Part shown: positions 49,615 through 62,235 of the stretch, in pieces
Position numbering within the stretch: position 1 is the stretch's first letter
Layout of the letters: the number at the start of each line of letters is the position of its first letter
Source: Caprella mutica
Taxonomy: Eukaryota > Arthropoda > Malacostraca > Amphipoda > Caprellidae
Direction of reading: 5' to 3'
Assembly (NCBI GenBank): GCA_947561585.1
Contig: CANNZV010000515.1
Span: 1 to 64,000 of the forward strand
Length of the DNA: 64,000 nucleotides
Translations under genes and position numbers: made by a program
Notes under the pieces: model-generated
What the model was told of the DNA's origin: nothing
The model's database searches: none
Seen by the model: the letters and a program-made list of their open reading frames with translations, nothing else

Positions 49615-52380
49615 TAAATTGCAACGTCGTATGAAGGGTGCCTGAAAATTCCATGTTTCTCTATTAAAATTATTAAACTAAATGCTCGTAAAGACTTGAG
49701 ATTAATACTTTTATCTACACAAAATAATTAGAAATATGTATATTGACGAAATTCAAAACAAAATTTGGACAAAATTCAAGTAATATTATATTACATTTTC
49801 GAAAATATTCAAATCTTGACTCATGTAATATTCACACAGCATTCAGAAAACATTGAAATATTATTATGACAATCCATATTCAATCAAAATTCAGACAATA
49901 TTTAAACACCATTTATACCTTTATATTATGTGTCCTAGAAATTAATATGTGTGTTAGAGTAAGATGGTTAGGGAGAAATATTATTTTGAGTATCTATATC
50001 CTAAATCCCTCCTGTCAGGCCCATACCTATATTACCGTGGAAAGGTATCTTTTCTGATCCAAGTCGTGGTCATGGTCATGGAAGCAGTCAACTGAGAAAT
50101 GAGAAAGATACCGAAGAAATGTTTCCTCTGATAGTATTATAAATAAATTCAGATTCTATATAATATTTTCATTAAATTTAAAACAGCGCCTATATTTGAT
50201 GATAAGAAACTTTATATGATTGAGAGAAATTCATCTTAAATATAAAGAAATGGTAAACGACTTTATATGAACAAATACTGAAAATTCAGTTTTCTATCGG
50301 GTGTCACAATCGGCATCGATGAATTTAATTTTGGAATACGCTATTCGGTAACATCTTCATGGAGTTCTGAACGAGATATTGACAATTCGTTAAGAGATGG
50401 ATGCCAATCTATCGAAATGGAAATTTAAATTCCCTGTGCAGATATATGACCCTCCTGATTGATGAAAATTCCTCGAATAGGATTGGTAAGAGTGTCAAAT
50501 TCCAGTGGGCCACTTAAGAGTCTTCGATTTCTGAAGGTTGGATTAATTACATTTCACTTCGTTTCAATGCACTCCCGTCACTTTCTGCTGTACAAATTAT
50601 TAACTAACATTATAGAATTAATAATTTACGAGTTTGACAGTAAACTGAATATTAACGAAGAAAAGTTTTTCAACTATTCATTTCTAATAGTTCGGCCAGT
50701 TTAGAACCGATCTTTCTTTGCGTACGATTTCACAAATACAGGACCATGCAAGTTAAGAGTAAACAAAAATAATATAAATTTCTTATTTTTAACAGTATGC
50801 TTTTTAAAATTATATTAATAAAGTAAAATAAGCATATCTTGTTACTGCATGGACCGGATTCGAATTCTTTCAAATACTAATAAAAGATTCTTCCAAATGT
50901 TTGTGTAATTACTAGTTCAAATTACGGCAATGAACGCAAATAGAAACTTTCACTAAAAGACGATTATACTGAAGTCTCAAACTCCTTTTTTGAATAGAGT
51001 ACGAATAACTAGAGCATATTAACAAAAATATATATATATAGATTTAAAAAAAAATTTGAAAACATCTTACCATTCTCTAATTAATTATTTTATGCATGTA
51101 CATACGCACATGACACGTTGAGTGGCATTATAATTTCCTTCCAAATTCGAAGTGCATTGTGATTTCCATAGACTGTCAACATAATGTTTTACCATCTAGA
51201 TGCTGCACAATGTCAACACTGTCCCTCTAGGTGTCAGTGCAGATGTCTTCTTTAAGATGGAGAGAATAAAAATAGGTAGCAAGTAAAAAAGTAAAGTTGT
51301 AAATATATAAAAACAAAAGGGAATATTTATCAAAACTAATGGACACTATGTTGTTTGTCATAAATTCTTTTCATTAATAAAGTATGCATTAGTTATTAAT
51401 AATCATTAATATAATCATTTATAAGGTTATACATTTATAAAAACTGAAGGAAATAATTTTTAAAACTAAATGTATTAGTGGAAATCTCACTTTACCTTTG
51501 CATGTGCATTTATAATATTAATCAATATTTTCTCAATCACTTTAAACGAAATTCAATTATTTTTTTCTAGTGTGCTTGCCAATCCCAGGATGATATGAAA
51601 TTTTACTGGAAAGAGACAAACATGACTGGAATAATATTTACCTGGAGTTTCAGAATTTGAGATTTTTATGATAAACATATTGAACTCTGTTTTTATTATA
51701 CGTTTATTGATTTAGTTATAAGAATACCGGATAGTTTTGTATAAGATAAAATGTTAAGAACATAAGTGATAGGTAGATGTATGTATTAATTATTGTAGCA
51801 TCCAGTATCAATACACTATATATCATTAAATTAATTACTGGTGTATGACATTTCAATCCAACTAATGTTTGATATACAAAAGAAGTGAAAAATAAAAATG
51901 CACGATTTGAAAAAATGTGATTTTATGATGATAAATAATATGAATATCTAACATCTGTTCTACATCAACTACTTTTAATTCTAATGCAAAGACACAACAA
52001 ATTTCTTCATTGCTTCTATAGTAATAAACTAAATGTAATGAAATTTGAAAACATTCTACGGTCGTAATTCTTTACTCAATTTCTCTGGACTCCTTTCCCT
52101 GGTAACATTCTGTCAAATGCCACTGACAGAACATCTGAGAGGGACGGAGTAATTGAGCACCGAATTTCGATTGCAATATTTCATATCAAATAATCTAGGT
52201 ACATCTCAGAGTAATATTGGAAGCTCTGACTATCAATAAAATAGAATGTTTCAATGATATAAAATTCAGTTAACTTATATGGCATGAAACTACGTATCTT
52301 TGGAAATAGGAGAAATCTAATATAGCAACCAAGAGAGAAAACTTTGGTGTGGTTACCGTAGATTAAAGACAAGTCACATC
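49615..52380. other. AT-rich DNA, no gene recognised
   Basis: Diverged short repeats resembling AAAATTCAAACAATATT occur at about 49740-49910. Frames at 49866, 50459 and 52181 have no recognisable motif. Confidence 0.4.
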
Positions 52381-52383
52381 TTA

Positions 52384-52912
52384 ATGCCACCCGTGGATAA
52401 AGAGGGAATAAATTACTCTATCTTCTTTGAGTCTCGATCTTCTATCACCAATAGTCAGAATTGTAGGTTTTTTTCCCGTTACTCTTGGGACTTGTCTGTA
52501 AGCCACTTGAGACTTCAAAAGCCTTCTTCCGTCATATTGTGGGCTACTGTTGTATCAGAATGGACCAAATATTAAAGTCAGCCGTCACGTTTTTCTGATT
52601 ATATTGATAAGAAAAGTATTCTTAACTAATACTACTCATTTGAAATTTATTTCATTTTCACTCACGATAGAGCGCCAGCCCACACGGCAAGACAAATGTA
52701 TCTTAACGATGGTGCAAAGACAATATCGAGAACTATTGAGACAAAACAATGCGGCGACTATCAAGTCCTAAAATCTATCTTATGGACTGCACGATATGGT
52801 CCATTTTGGAAAGTGAAGTTTCATTTCGTTCCTATCCCCAATCTGGACTCTTTGAAAGCTGTCAATTTAGCCAAGTTGGACGATAAGGTCCAAAGCGACC
52901 AAGTTAGTTGAA
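52384..52912 (+). pseudogene. Tc1/mariner-like transposase fragment, decayed (plus strand)
   Basis: Joining frames by eye gives an ordered set of transposase blocks: RLQKPSSVILWATVVSEW (the usual PxSVMxWAAVSE block), then DYIDKKSIL, then FTHDRAPAHTARQ (the FQQDxAPAHTAR block with the second catalytic Asp), then a MDCTIWSILESEVS segment (the usual MDYSIWSILESKV block) and, one frame over, LDSLKAVNLAKLDD. Three or more frameshifts and stops are needed, so the copy is dead. The motif wording differs from the relic at 46955-47530, indicating a different Tc1/mariner lineage. Transposon ends were not found. Confidence 0.75.
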
Positions 52913-54095
52913 AATTATCAATGCGAAAGGCAGACATCTTAAGAAATGATATATTCATGCAGTTCTGACTATACTTCTAAATTATAGCTCCAAGGCTTTT
53001 TTTATATCATTTTCGATTTATTATATTTCTATTTCTTTATGGGTGAATTACCTTGTGCATTCTCATGTTCAAATGGAAATTTTCTTTCCTATACGCGTCT
53101 TGATATACAATTAGATATGAAACTTCAAAATGTTACGCAATCATGAAAAAATATTGAAAACAATAAAGTCAACAAAATTGTTAGTAAAAATTAAAGAAAA
53201 AGAAAAATAATTAGTTATTAACCCAAATTAGTTAAATTGAAAGAACTCGCTTGTTCACTAAGCGAAGGAGACTGTGTATGAATATAATTATATATTTCTA
53301 TGTACGAATATCACACAGCTTAGAAGTTTGCCAAATTTAGAAAGTTTCTTCCTTGCTTTATTATTTATGGTATCCAAAATACTTCTTAGTTCTATATATT
53401 TCAGTCAAAAGAATATTAGTTACACCAATCATGAAACTTCTAAAAGAAACGAAGTATAAAGATAAAGATGTAAATTTCATTTAATTTCGAATAAAAATCC
53501 AAATTGGCATCAATATCAAAGGCAAACTATTTATCAATGATATGTGACAGAAACACTTTGAGATCTTCAAACAATTAGGTATATCTATTCTAGAGTATGA
53601 TGCTGTTAAGGAATACTATTGTGCAATATGCTCTGAGGTAAGCGTGAATCACTTGAACGTCTCAAATACGTTAAGCGTAACTAGTGTATAATATAGTGCA
53701 TATTCGTAATATGATATAAAACCAGTTTATCTTAATTTATTTCATCAATTGATATAAAGTAGTGTACCTTATGTATCTTAAGATATTTAAGATACATAAG
53801 GTGAAAAACTCTTTCATTTTTTTAATTTCTATCTAAATTGACAAAATATTAACCCCCATTCTTTTTTTTTTGATATATTCATTTTTGCTGATGCATCGTT
53901 TTATTATGTGGAAAATGATCAGAATAATAAAGTAAGAGATGTATTAAATCAGAGAAGGTCTCAGCGATATGTTATGCCATCGAAAAGAATGATTTTAAAC
54001 TTGAAATGCATACAATATTATTATGTAACAAACTTAGAGTATTTGTTTTGAGTCTAACGTTTGAATTTTTGCAAATTTGATTATAACATATACAA
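52913..54095. other. AT-rich DNA, no gene recognised
   Basis: Apart from the hairpin at 53766-53802, no structure or gene was recognised. Confidence 0.4.
53766..53802. repeat. perfect 15-bp-stem hairpin
   Basis: ACCTTATGTATCTTA, a 7-base loop, then TAAGATACATAAGGT: an exact stem. No run of T follows, and there is no gene context. Confidence 0.8.
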
Positions 54096-54097
54096 GG

Positions 54098-54515
54098 ATG
54101 AAATGGATGATGTATGTTGAAATGGATGATGTATGTTGAAATGTATGATGTATGTTGAAATGGATGATGTATGTTGAAATGGATGATGTATGTTGAAAAG
54201 GATGATGTATGTTGAAATGGATGATGTATGTTGAAATGGATGATGTATGTTGAAATGGATGATGTATGTTGAAATGGATGATGTATGTTGAAATGGATGA
54301 TGTATGTTGAAATGGATGATGTATGTTGAAATGGATGATGTTTGTTTAAATGGATGATGTATGTTGAAATGGATGATGTATGTTGAAATGGTTGATGTTT
54401 GTTGAAATGGATGATGTATGTTGAAATGGATGATGTTTGTTTAAATGGATGATGTATGTTGAAATGGATGATGTTTGTTTAAATGGATGATGTTTGTTGA
54501 AATGGATTATGTATG
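54098..54515. repeat. 19-bp tandem array
   Basis: About 22 copies of AAATGGATGATGTATGTTG, nearly perfect in the left two thirds, with ATGTTTGTTTA variants to the right. Low divergence suggests recent expansion. Confidence 0.95.
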
Positions 54516-57292
54516 TTTCCAATTCATATAAAAATTTAATTGTAGATTATAACTTTTTTTTATTATTTAAGCTAACGTTTGATCATGCAAAAAGTTCCAA
54601 GATGTTTGGATTTAAATACAGACTTTGCTCTTCACTCTCTTTTACAGACATAAGAAGACTTTTTCTGTTCGTATCGAATATCAATTATAATAAAACATTA
54701 GTTAAACCCGTAGAGGCATATTACAATTTAGGTGGGAGATAAAACACTGTTTTATTTCAAGAATTTTTCCTCCACTTCTCGGACATTTGCTTCTACATGA
54801 ATATAAGAAAAGATCAGGGTTGTTTTCCAATCTTGAAAAGAGAATATGCGAGCATGTCCTCTTGTTTATTAGGCCTGCCTTTGAAGGACGAATACATAAG
54901 CTGTACTTTGATGAAGCTAGGAGTCATGTCATCACATTCTCAATATTCTATGAGCAGTAGCTTCGAGTTGATATCTTGACGTCAGTGTTTGTGATGCGGT
55001 AAATAAAATAATAAGACAGCAGTTATATCAGCAGTCATTTGGAAAAATGAATTCATTAGTCATTTGGGAAAATGGAAAATGAAGAAAAATTGTATTACAA
55101 TCTGATTATTTTTCCGACCAAAACTGACGATCAGAAATTACATTCTTCCACTAATAAAAACAAGAATGAAATATAAAGATTTAATGTTTGTCAGTAACGT
55201 ATTTATATACAGTCTACAGTCTACACCATTTGATATACTTTATTTATATTATATTTTGAACTTTCTATTAATTTTGAACTCGTATGTAAAATGTGATAAT
55301 GCTATGCTATCATAGTATTAATTTGGATTTAACATTCTTTCAAGTCAGTGTTTCTTTGGTTATTAATGATGCGCAGTGATATCCCTCTACCTCTTAATTA
55401 TCTGGGTTATCACTGCGCACGGTTTTGGCGGGAAAACCGTTAAAACTGAGAAGCAAAAAAATTTGACATAATGTAATTGTTAATAATTGTGTTAACATGT
55501 TAAAACGGTATTAATTTATAAATCTCGGTTCTAGAGTTATTGCAGAGTATGCGGGATTTAAAAATCACCAGCGAAAACTTTTTTCAGATCGTTTTGAGAG
55601 CACCACATTCATCGCGAACTAGCTCTAGAAATACTATTAGGATAATGGTGCGTCACGATGTTTATGGGAGAAAAGAAGATGCTTGAAATGATGGTGCAAT
55701 CAGATTTAGGCTAAAACAAGTAGTTTTTAAATTACAAGAGGTGCGTTTTTTTATATTTCCACTAGTTTCTGCTACTATTAACTTCAAGCTAGTACAACAA
55801 ATAGATATTTTTATGTTTTTTCTAAATACTTCAAATTAAAATTGAATTAAAGCAATAATTAATTAATCATTATCCTTATTAAATACCAGCTAGTTAAGTA
55901 GATGGATAATTTCTATATGCATTTTCATACTTCTTCAAATTAAAATTGACGTGGTAAAAGTTAACCACTTCTGAGAATTCGATTCCGAATGGCAAATTCA
56001 CTTCGAGTTTCACCCCTCAGGGACCCTAATGCTATTAGGGGGGAGCACTTCCACCATACGTTATATTTTTATTAAATCTATGGTAAATATATTTATTTGT
56101 TAGGGTATACATGCATTTGTCTATGGTAGGTGTGCGCACATTGTTTCAGTAAATTTTATCTTTTATCAGAAATATCATATATATGTTCCAAATATACTTT
56201 AGTTTTGTTAAAGGTCAGGAAAAGGAGTGATCGCATATTTCATAATTATATTCTATATATTTGTATTGGTTTAAAATTTCAATGTTTCTAGAAATATAAA
56301 AGCGTTATTTTCCTATCAAACCAATCACTTTATTTAATATGAATCATTAATTATAGATTGATATAAAAAATGTTGATTTTATTGGATATATGAAGAAATA
56401 ATAAATATATATTATTGAAAAGATTCAATCTCAATAAATTTAAATATATTTATTTTAGTGTATATCCATGAAGAAGAGACCTGAAGCATGAATACGTTGT
56501 TTCAATTCAAAAAATTATATATAACCAAATCAAGTCTGATATTTGCATGACATTATTTATTCCTCCATTAATTATTTTATCAATATTATCATATCCTAAT
56601 ATCAAGGAGTGCAAATTTCTTCTTCATATCTCCCTTTAAATTATTATAGGGTAGAAGTCCATCTAAACTTCACTTAAAAAGTCATATTCACTATAAAAGT
56701 TACTGAAAGTTTCTTAATTTGGGCGACAAAATATCACTGCTTCCAGTCAACTAAAAAATTCACCTAAAATGAAAGTTGCAGCGAACTTTATATTTATATA
56801 TACTTGCTATGTTAATAAATTTAGCTCGCATGTTGCACTTTATTATGTACTGACTAACAGTGTCGCAGCGGTAAGTTGATTAAATTAAATAAATTGATGA
56901 AAAATAGATTTTACTATCAGTGCGTTTCAATATTATTTATAATTGATATTACTCGTAAATTATCAAAATGCTGTATTTGAAAATAATTAGTAATGTATCT
57001 GTAGTATAAGATGGTACTTAATGTCATAAAAGACATTTTATGAAATTTTCATATATCCATTCTCAACAAATAAGTTACTGTTGATAATTTAATATTATTG
57101 CATTTTTGTTTAGGCAAATCATATATACAAAAGCATTATGGATACGATAGGATATTTATTTATTCTCTAAATACAATATGTTTTCTTTCACTGTATTATT
57201 CTTTTTTGATGGTATAATATATTTAATATAATAAAAAACAATGTAGTTCATATTATATTATTACACCGATATACAGACCCAATTCATTTTAT
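54516..57292. other. AT-rich DNA, no gene recognised
   Basis: A small hairpin lies at about 55370-55418 (TGCGCAGTGATA ... TATCACTGCGCA), followed by GGTTTTGGCGGGAAAACC. Frames at 54494 and 54797 show no motif. The remainder is AT-rich. Confidence 0.45.
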
Positions 57293-57998
57293 ATATATTA
57301 GCCTCACTTAATTCGAAAAAATAAGTAAATATGATCATAACATGTAATGAAATTGATAATATTATCGTACACTATTATATACTCCATTGCACATTGATAT
57401 TATTAAATATTAATATATCAATTAATAGTAATTAACCTGCCATGTAAACCTGTTCGGCTGAAACTAATGGATTAATGATTCATTTCACTTTAGCTAATTC
57501 TTCTGCCAAAAGTTTCATAAAAAGATAGATCAAATTTATTACCAGTCAGTTCATAGTTTTTGTTAATTCATTTACATCAGAAGATAAATCATGATTATTA
57601 TTAATCTATTCTTTGTTGAACATTAAATCATGTTTCAAATTTCTATTTCAGAAGAAATCATCATCAACTCAGAAAAAGGAATAGATTGTTTTTCAAGTGG
57701 CACGTTAGAATGTTCGGTGCATAAAATTCGGCGTAAGTATTATTCTAATATTCCAATATGAGCTCATGTGGCATAATTGATAATAAAAGTAGATATTACT
57801 GCAATATGAAAGCATATGAAGGCCACACTAACATTGATAGACCAATTCAAACAAACTGCCGATCATTACACCAAATGACCGAAATAAAAGAGTATTAACC
57901 TTTATCAGTCGGTGGAGTATTTTTACATTGCCAGTATATGGCATAAAATGGGAGCTGACCTTTTGTTGAACAAACAACTTGGAGTCATATGGTATATA
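57293..57998 (+). repeat. 706-bp direct duplication, copy 1
   Basis: Identical as far as I can read to 62234-62939 (constant offset 4,941). It ends exactly where the Copia LTR begins. Confidence 0.93.
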
Positions 57999-58334
57999 TG
58001 TTAGAATTAGGTTAAATCAGTGGGTTAACAACGTTAAGACATAGAGTTTATTTAAAGAGTAAATATGTTATACAATTAGAAGTCTATGGAGAGATGAGTG
58101 GAACCCATCTCTCACTGAGTAATGTTCAAGACAGACTGGCTTCAGAACCAACAAGACAGGGTATTTAACCCTCGACGGAAGTGTGATCGACTTTAGACCT
58201 TATGTCCGTTTCTCATTAAAAGTAATACATAGTTATTGAAACAATAGGTAATTTAATATAGCTGAGCTAGTCTAACAGGAAGTTAACATTAAATATATAA
58301 CGAGTGTGTAATACATTTAACTAAAATTTCAACA
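57999..58334 (-). repeat. Copia 3' LTR (336 bp)
   Basis: In element orientation it starts TGTTGAAATTTTAG and ends CTAATTCTAACA. It begins directly against the 706-bp duplicated flank, within TATATATGT. Confidence 0.92.
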
Positions 58335-58350
58335 CTCCTCCTCACACGAC
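58335..58350 (-). promoter_or_regulatory. Copia polypurine tract
   Basis: In element orientation GTCGTGTGAGGAGGAG lies immediately upstream of the 3' LTR's TGTTGAAATT. Confidence 0.88.
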
Positions 58351-58576
58351 ATTTTATATTTTTCATACCTATTAATTTAACAAATTTGGTAAATCTATCA
58401 ATAGGCAACGATTTAGAGAATATGTCAGACGATCCATTAAAAAAAAAACAATGAACAACAATTTACATAGGAAATGAATTATTCTAAATTTAAAGACATA
58501 AATCTCATTTTAATCAATCCTAAAATTCAAAACATTAAAACTCAAATTGAAAAATTCTGAAATTCAAATTGAACAA

Positions 58577-58923
58577 TCATAACTGCAAGAATTTTAAACA
58601 TTTATTAATGGTTTAATTCTATTTCAAATAATTCCTTTCTTCCCCTCTTTTTATTTCTGAATGTCGATATAAAATAGAGTCTTCAGAAATCCAAAAAAAA
58701 TATACTATGTATATAAAATATTTCAAACTTACATGTAACATAAAAATCAAACCTATAACTGCAAGAATTTTAAACATTTATTAATGGTTTAATTCTATTT
58801 CAAATAATTCCTTTCTTCCCCTCTTTTTATTTCTGAATGTCGATATAAATTAGAGTCTTCAGAAATCCAAAAAGAAAATATACTATGTATATAAAATATT
58901 TCAAACTTACATATAACATAAAA
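58577..58923. repeat. ~170-bp tandem duplication in Copia 3' region
   Basis: AACTGCAAGAATTTTAAAC ... TTTCAAACTTACAT is present twice (about 58577-58746 and 58757-58923) with only a few differences. Confidence 0.88.
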
Positions 58924-59769
58924 AATAGTATGAATACACATCAAAACTGAACTTAACATATTGTGACATTCTTGCTTATTTTATTTCAATTTAATTTGTA
59001 AAAATTAACATTGCTTAATAATCATGCAATTAAAATTAACATCCTTCCGTTAAAAAATAGAATTTCTATTTTTTAATTATTTTATTGAATAAAATTTACT
59101 ATTAAATTCTTTCTTCAGAAAAATTGAAAGATCGTTTAATATTTTACTGCAAATTAGTTATAAATATAACCATTTCATTTATGTATATTAATTTAAAAAT
59201 ATTTCATTCCTGCAAATTCCTAATTTATTTTGACTTTAAAATTTTCTAATCATCAAAATCTAATTAGTATTTCAAAATGAAAAAATATTTATTTCTAAAT
59301 ATTCACTTCTAAATATTCACAAATATTCACAGTATGAATATCAATTCATCTGTATTCAATTCATATGCTCACCTAATAGACCGCGTACTTCTATTAAGTA
59401 AACATGCTGAGTCATCAATTAAAATAATAATTAAATGCTGTGTCGGTAGTTTTTGTTACGATTCAAAGATTAATCTGCTGATCATTAAAAAGCAATAAAA
59501 ATTCTATCTAACTACTATCCAAAAGCCTAATTTCAATTAATTTGAGAATTCACTTCACAAATGCTGAAGCAAGTTGTACACCGGTGCAAGAACCGTAGAG
59601 GCGAAAGTTAACTAAACCTACCACTAGACTAACATCAGGTTATTTATTTACTGTGAATAGAACTACAATATGGCGTAAGTTAAATGTCAGTTAAACTAAG
59701 TCATTATAGCAACTTAACACTACCACTTTCTTGTGTAGCTATTTACAAACAAACAAGTCTTTACTTATT

Positions 59770-60105
59770 TTACTTCTTGTAGTTGTAGTTCCCATAGCCA
59801 CCACAAGTATGTGGAGTTGCTCCAGCTTTGCTGGGGCGTTTGTCCGGTTTGTTGTCCATAGCCACTCCAAGTACCGGCAGCTTGTCCAGTGGTTGCGGCA
59901 TTCCAACCGCCCGGTGCCTGTTGTCCCCAGTTGCCGTAAGAGATTTGGGTTAGCGGTGTCTGTTGCTGCTGTGCATAGTAATTCTGCTGCTGTCCATAGT
60001 ACCCCCCACTGTTTCAAGTGCCGTATCCTCCTCCTTGCTGGGTGTATCCAGATTGGGGTAGCTCTGGGATGAGTAGTTGTTAGTTTGAGAAGAATACTCA
60101 ACTTT
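59770..60105 (-). pseudogene. captured hnRNP-like Gly/Gln/Tyr-rich C-terminal segment
   Basis: On the minus strand, shifting frame out of the gag fragment reveals low-complexity prion-like sequence. NNYSSQSYP and SGYTQQGGGYG are followed by GGYYGQQQNYYAQQQQ, SYGNWGQQAPGGWNAATTG and SGYGQQTGQTPQQSWSNS, and finally GGYGNYNYKK with a stop at 59770-59772. This composition is typical of the tails of animal hnRNP/TIA/FET-type RNA-binding proteins, not of retrotransposon proteins. At least two frame changes and one stop (after GGGYGT) make it a pseudogene. The natural reading is that the Copia element picked up the 3' end of a host mRNA by template switching. The exact donor gene is not identifiable from this fragment. 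Confidence 0.65.
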
Positions 60106-60398
60106 TCAGCTTCACTCCGGAGTGTGTCAGCTACGGTAATCCAGTTAGGGATGTCTGTCTGAGCTTCAAGTGCAGTGACAAGCACTTCAAACGGCCCTGG
60201 CAGTGATGACAGAAGACAAATCACTTTATCCTCTTCACTGATCACTTGATTTAACAAGGCAAGCTCTTGAAAAACTTCAGTTAGTTCCTTCAAATGAAAG
60301 TCGAGTAGATCAGGAGACTTCAATTTTAGATTGTAGAGCTTTTTCTTCAAACGAAATTTGTTAGCCCACGTGTTTTTCTGAAATGTTTCTTGAAACAA
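60090..60398 (-). pseudogene. Copia Gag (UBN2 domain) fragment
   Basis: The first ~100 residues of a 219-codon minus frame (59739-60398) match the middle of a Ty1/Copia Gag: FQKNTWANKFRLKKKLYNLK, LDFHLKELTEVFQELALL, ISEEDKVICLLSSLPGPF, EVLVTALEAQTD and TVADTLRSEAEKL. This is the UBN2 signature (LYNLKL ... LLxSLPxxFxxLVTALEA). The N-terminal Gag part and everything after SEAEKL (zinc knuckle, protease and the rest of pol) are missing. The frame then runs on into the captured hnRNP-like segment in the wrong register. The start methionine at 60398 is internal to the original domain, so this is a broken gene even though the frame is long. The 125-bp tandem array lies immediately upstream. Confidence 0.88.
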
Positions 60399-61610
60399 CC
60401 AAACCAGTTAAACTTGATTTACTGTTTAACTGAATTGATGTTTTAACATTATTCTAATTCATAAGAATAACTGAATATAATTATTAATATTCAATTGAAA
60501 CAAAAAACAGAATTCTTAGTTCGCAAGAGCCTTTTGTTGAAAGTATTTACTATCATTCAATACTTTAACAAACATAAACAACCAAAGCAGTTAACTTGAT
60601 TTACTGTTTAACTGAATTGATGTTTTAACATTATTCTAATTCATAAGAATAACTGCACTGAATATAAGTATTTACTATCATTCAATACTTTAACAAACAT
60701 AAACAACCAAAGCAGTTAACTTGATTTACTGTTTAACTGAATTTGATGTTTTAAAATTATTCTAATTCATAAGAATAACTGCACTGAATATAAGTATTTA
60801 CTATCATTCAATACTTTAACAAAAATAAACAACCAAAGCAGTTAACTTGATTTACTGTTTAACTGAATTGATGTTTTAACATTATTCTAATTCATAAGAA
60901 TAACTGCACTGAATATAAGTATTTACTATCATTCAATACTTTAACAAACATAAACGACCAAAGCAGTTAACTTGATTTACTGTTTAACTGAATTGATGTT
61001 TTAACATTATTCTAATTCATAAGAATAACTGCACTGAATATAAGTATTTACTATCATTCAATACTTTAACAAAAATAAACAACCAAAGCAGTTAACTTGA
61101 TTTACTGTTCAACTGAATTGATGTTTTAACATTATTCTAATTCATAAGAATAACTGCACTGAATATAAGTATTTACTATCATTCAATACTTTAACAAACA
61201 TAAACGACCAAAGCAGTTAACTTGATTTACTGTTTAACTGAATTGATGTTTTAACATTATTCTAATTCATAAGAATAACTGCACTGAATATAAGTATTTA
61301 CTATCATTCAATACTTTAACAAAAATAAACAACCAAAGCAGTTAACTTGATTTACTGTTTAACTGAATTGATGTTTTAACATTATTCTAATTCATAAGAA
61401 TAACTGCACTGAATATAAGTATTTACTATCATTCAATACTTTAACAAAAATAAACAACCAAAGCAGTTAACTTGATTTACTGTTTAACTGAATTGATGTT
61501 TTAACATTATTCTAATTCATAAGAATAACTGCACTGAATATAATTATTAATATTTAATTGGAACAGTAACACAGCCTTAGTTCGCAAGAACCTTTTGTTG
61601 AAAGACTGTT
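60399..61610. repeat. 125-bp tandem array in Copia leader
   Basis: About eight units of 125-126 bp; the marker ACCAAAGCAG falls at 60581, 60706, 60832 and 60957 and continues at the same pitch to about 61460. The flanks of the array share TTAGTTCGCAAGA(G/A)CCTTTTGTTGAAAG. Units are nearly identical (differences such as AACAAACA/AACAAAAA and AACGACC/AACAACC alternate), suggesting recent amplification by whole multi-unit blocks. Confidence 0.94.
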
Positions 61611-61892
61611 TACCAAAGGATAAGGTCACAGATTTAAAGGTAATTTGTGACCTCTCTTGACACCTCTTCCGCAAAAATACTAAATCATTATATTATAACA
61701 CAAGTGCATTTTTCGCTAGAGCAATCATTATAATTGACCTCATTAGCGCGTGAGCACGATTTGCTTACGCAAGCGTTTTAAGTGATATGTTTCATATAGG
61801 TTAACACTTTTTTCACAGCACTTCGTTTTTATTACTATTATAAACTTCTAATTTGTTTAAACATAATTTGATTTATAAACTCTTATCGTTCA
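61611..61892 (-). other. Copia 5' leader, remaining part
   Basis: Non-coding sequence between the primer-binding site and the tandem array. It contains a GC-richer segment around 61735-61775 (TTAGCGCGTGAGCACG, TTACGCAAGCGTTTT). Confidence 0.5.
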
Positions 61893-61906
61893 CTGGGCCC
61901 ATAACC
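61892..61906 (-). promoter_or_regulatory. primer-binding site, initiator tRNA-Met half molecule
   Basis: In element orientation GGTTATGGGCCCAGT directly follows the 5' LTR's CTAACA. It is complementary to the anticodon stem-loop region (CTGGGCCCATAACC) of eukaryotic initiator tRNA-Met, the internal priming used by Drosophila copia. Confidence 0.93.
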
Positions 61907-62235
61907 TGTTAGAATTAGGTTAAATCAGTGGGTTAACAACGTTAAGACATAGAGTTTATTTAAAGAGTAAATATGTTATACAATTAGAAGTCTATGGAGA
62001 GATGAGTGGAACCCATCTCTCACTGAGTAATGTTCAAGACAGACTGGCTTCAGAACCAACAAGACAGGGTATTTAACCCTCGACGGAAGTGTGATCGACT
62101 TTAGACCTTATGTCCGTTTCTCATTAAAAGTAATACATAGTTATTGAAACAATAGGTAATTTAATATAGCTGAGCTAGTCTAACAGGAAGTTAACATTAA
62201 ATATATAACGAGTGTGTAATACATTTAACTAAAAT
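61907..62235 (-). repeat. Copia 5' LTR, missing 7 terminal bases
   Basis: Matches 57999-58327 at a constant offset of 3,908. The outer seven bases (TTCAACA in plus orientation) are replaced by ATATTAG..., the beginning of the duplicated flank. Only ~2 bases (AT) are shared at the junction. Confidence 0.92.

Larger units (their letters stand above)
57999..62235 (-). mobile_element. non-autonomous Copia retrotransposon with captured gene fragment
   Basis: Minus-strand element of about 4.2 kb. The LTRs (57999-58334 and 61907-62235) match with no difference seen, except that the genomic-right copy lacks its last 7 bases. Copia identity rests on three features: a primer-binding site complementary to the anticodon region of initiator tRNA-Met, a purine tract GTGTGAGGAGGAG next to TGTTGAAATT, and a UBN2-type gag fragment. 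No protease, integrase or reverse transcriptase remains. The interior holds a 125-bp tandem array in the leader, the gag fragment, a G/Q/Y-rich segment resembling an hnRNP tail, and a duplicated AT-rich 3' part. It must depend on an intact Copia for movement. Confidence 0.92.

Noticed and set aside
50860..50880. Possible tRNA B-box-like GGATTCGAATTC
   Set aside because: No A box, acceptor stem or cloverleaf could be assembled around it.
53766..53802. Hairpin as a terminator
   Set aside because: It is a perfect stem but lacks a T-run and lies in apparently eukaryotic DNA with no gene upstream.
54098..54515. CRISPR-like or coding repeat
   Set aside because: Units of 19 bp are directly adjacent with no spacers and no persistent frame.
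59731..60072. 113-codon plus-strand ORF
   Set aside because: It is the antisense shadow of the minus-strand gag/hnRNP-like segment, which has recognisable motifs.
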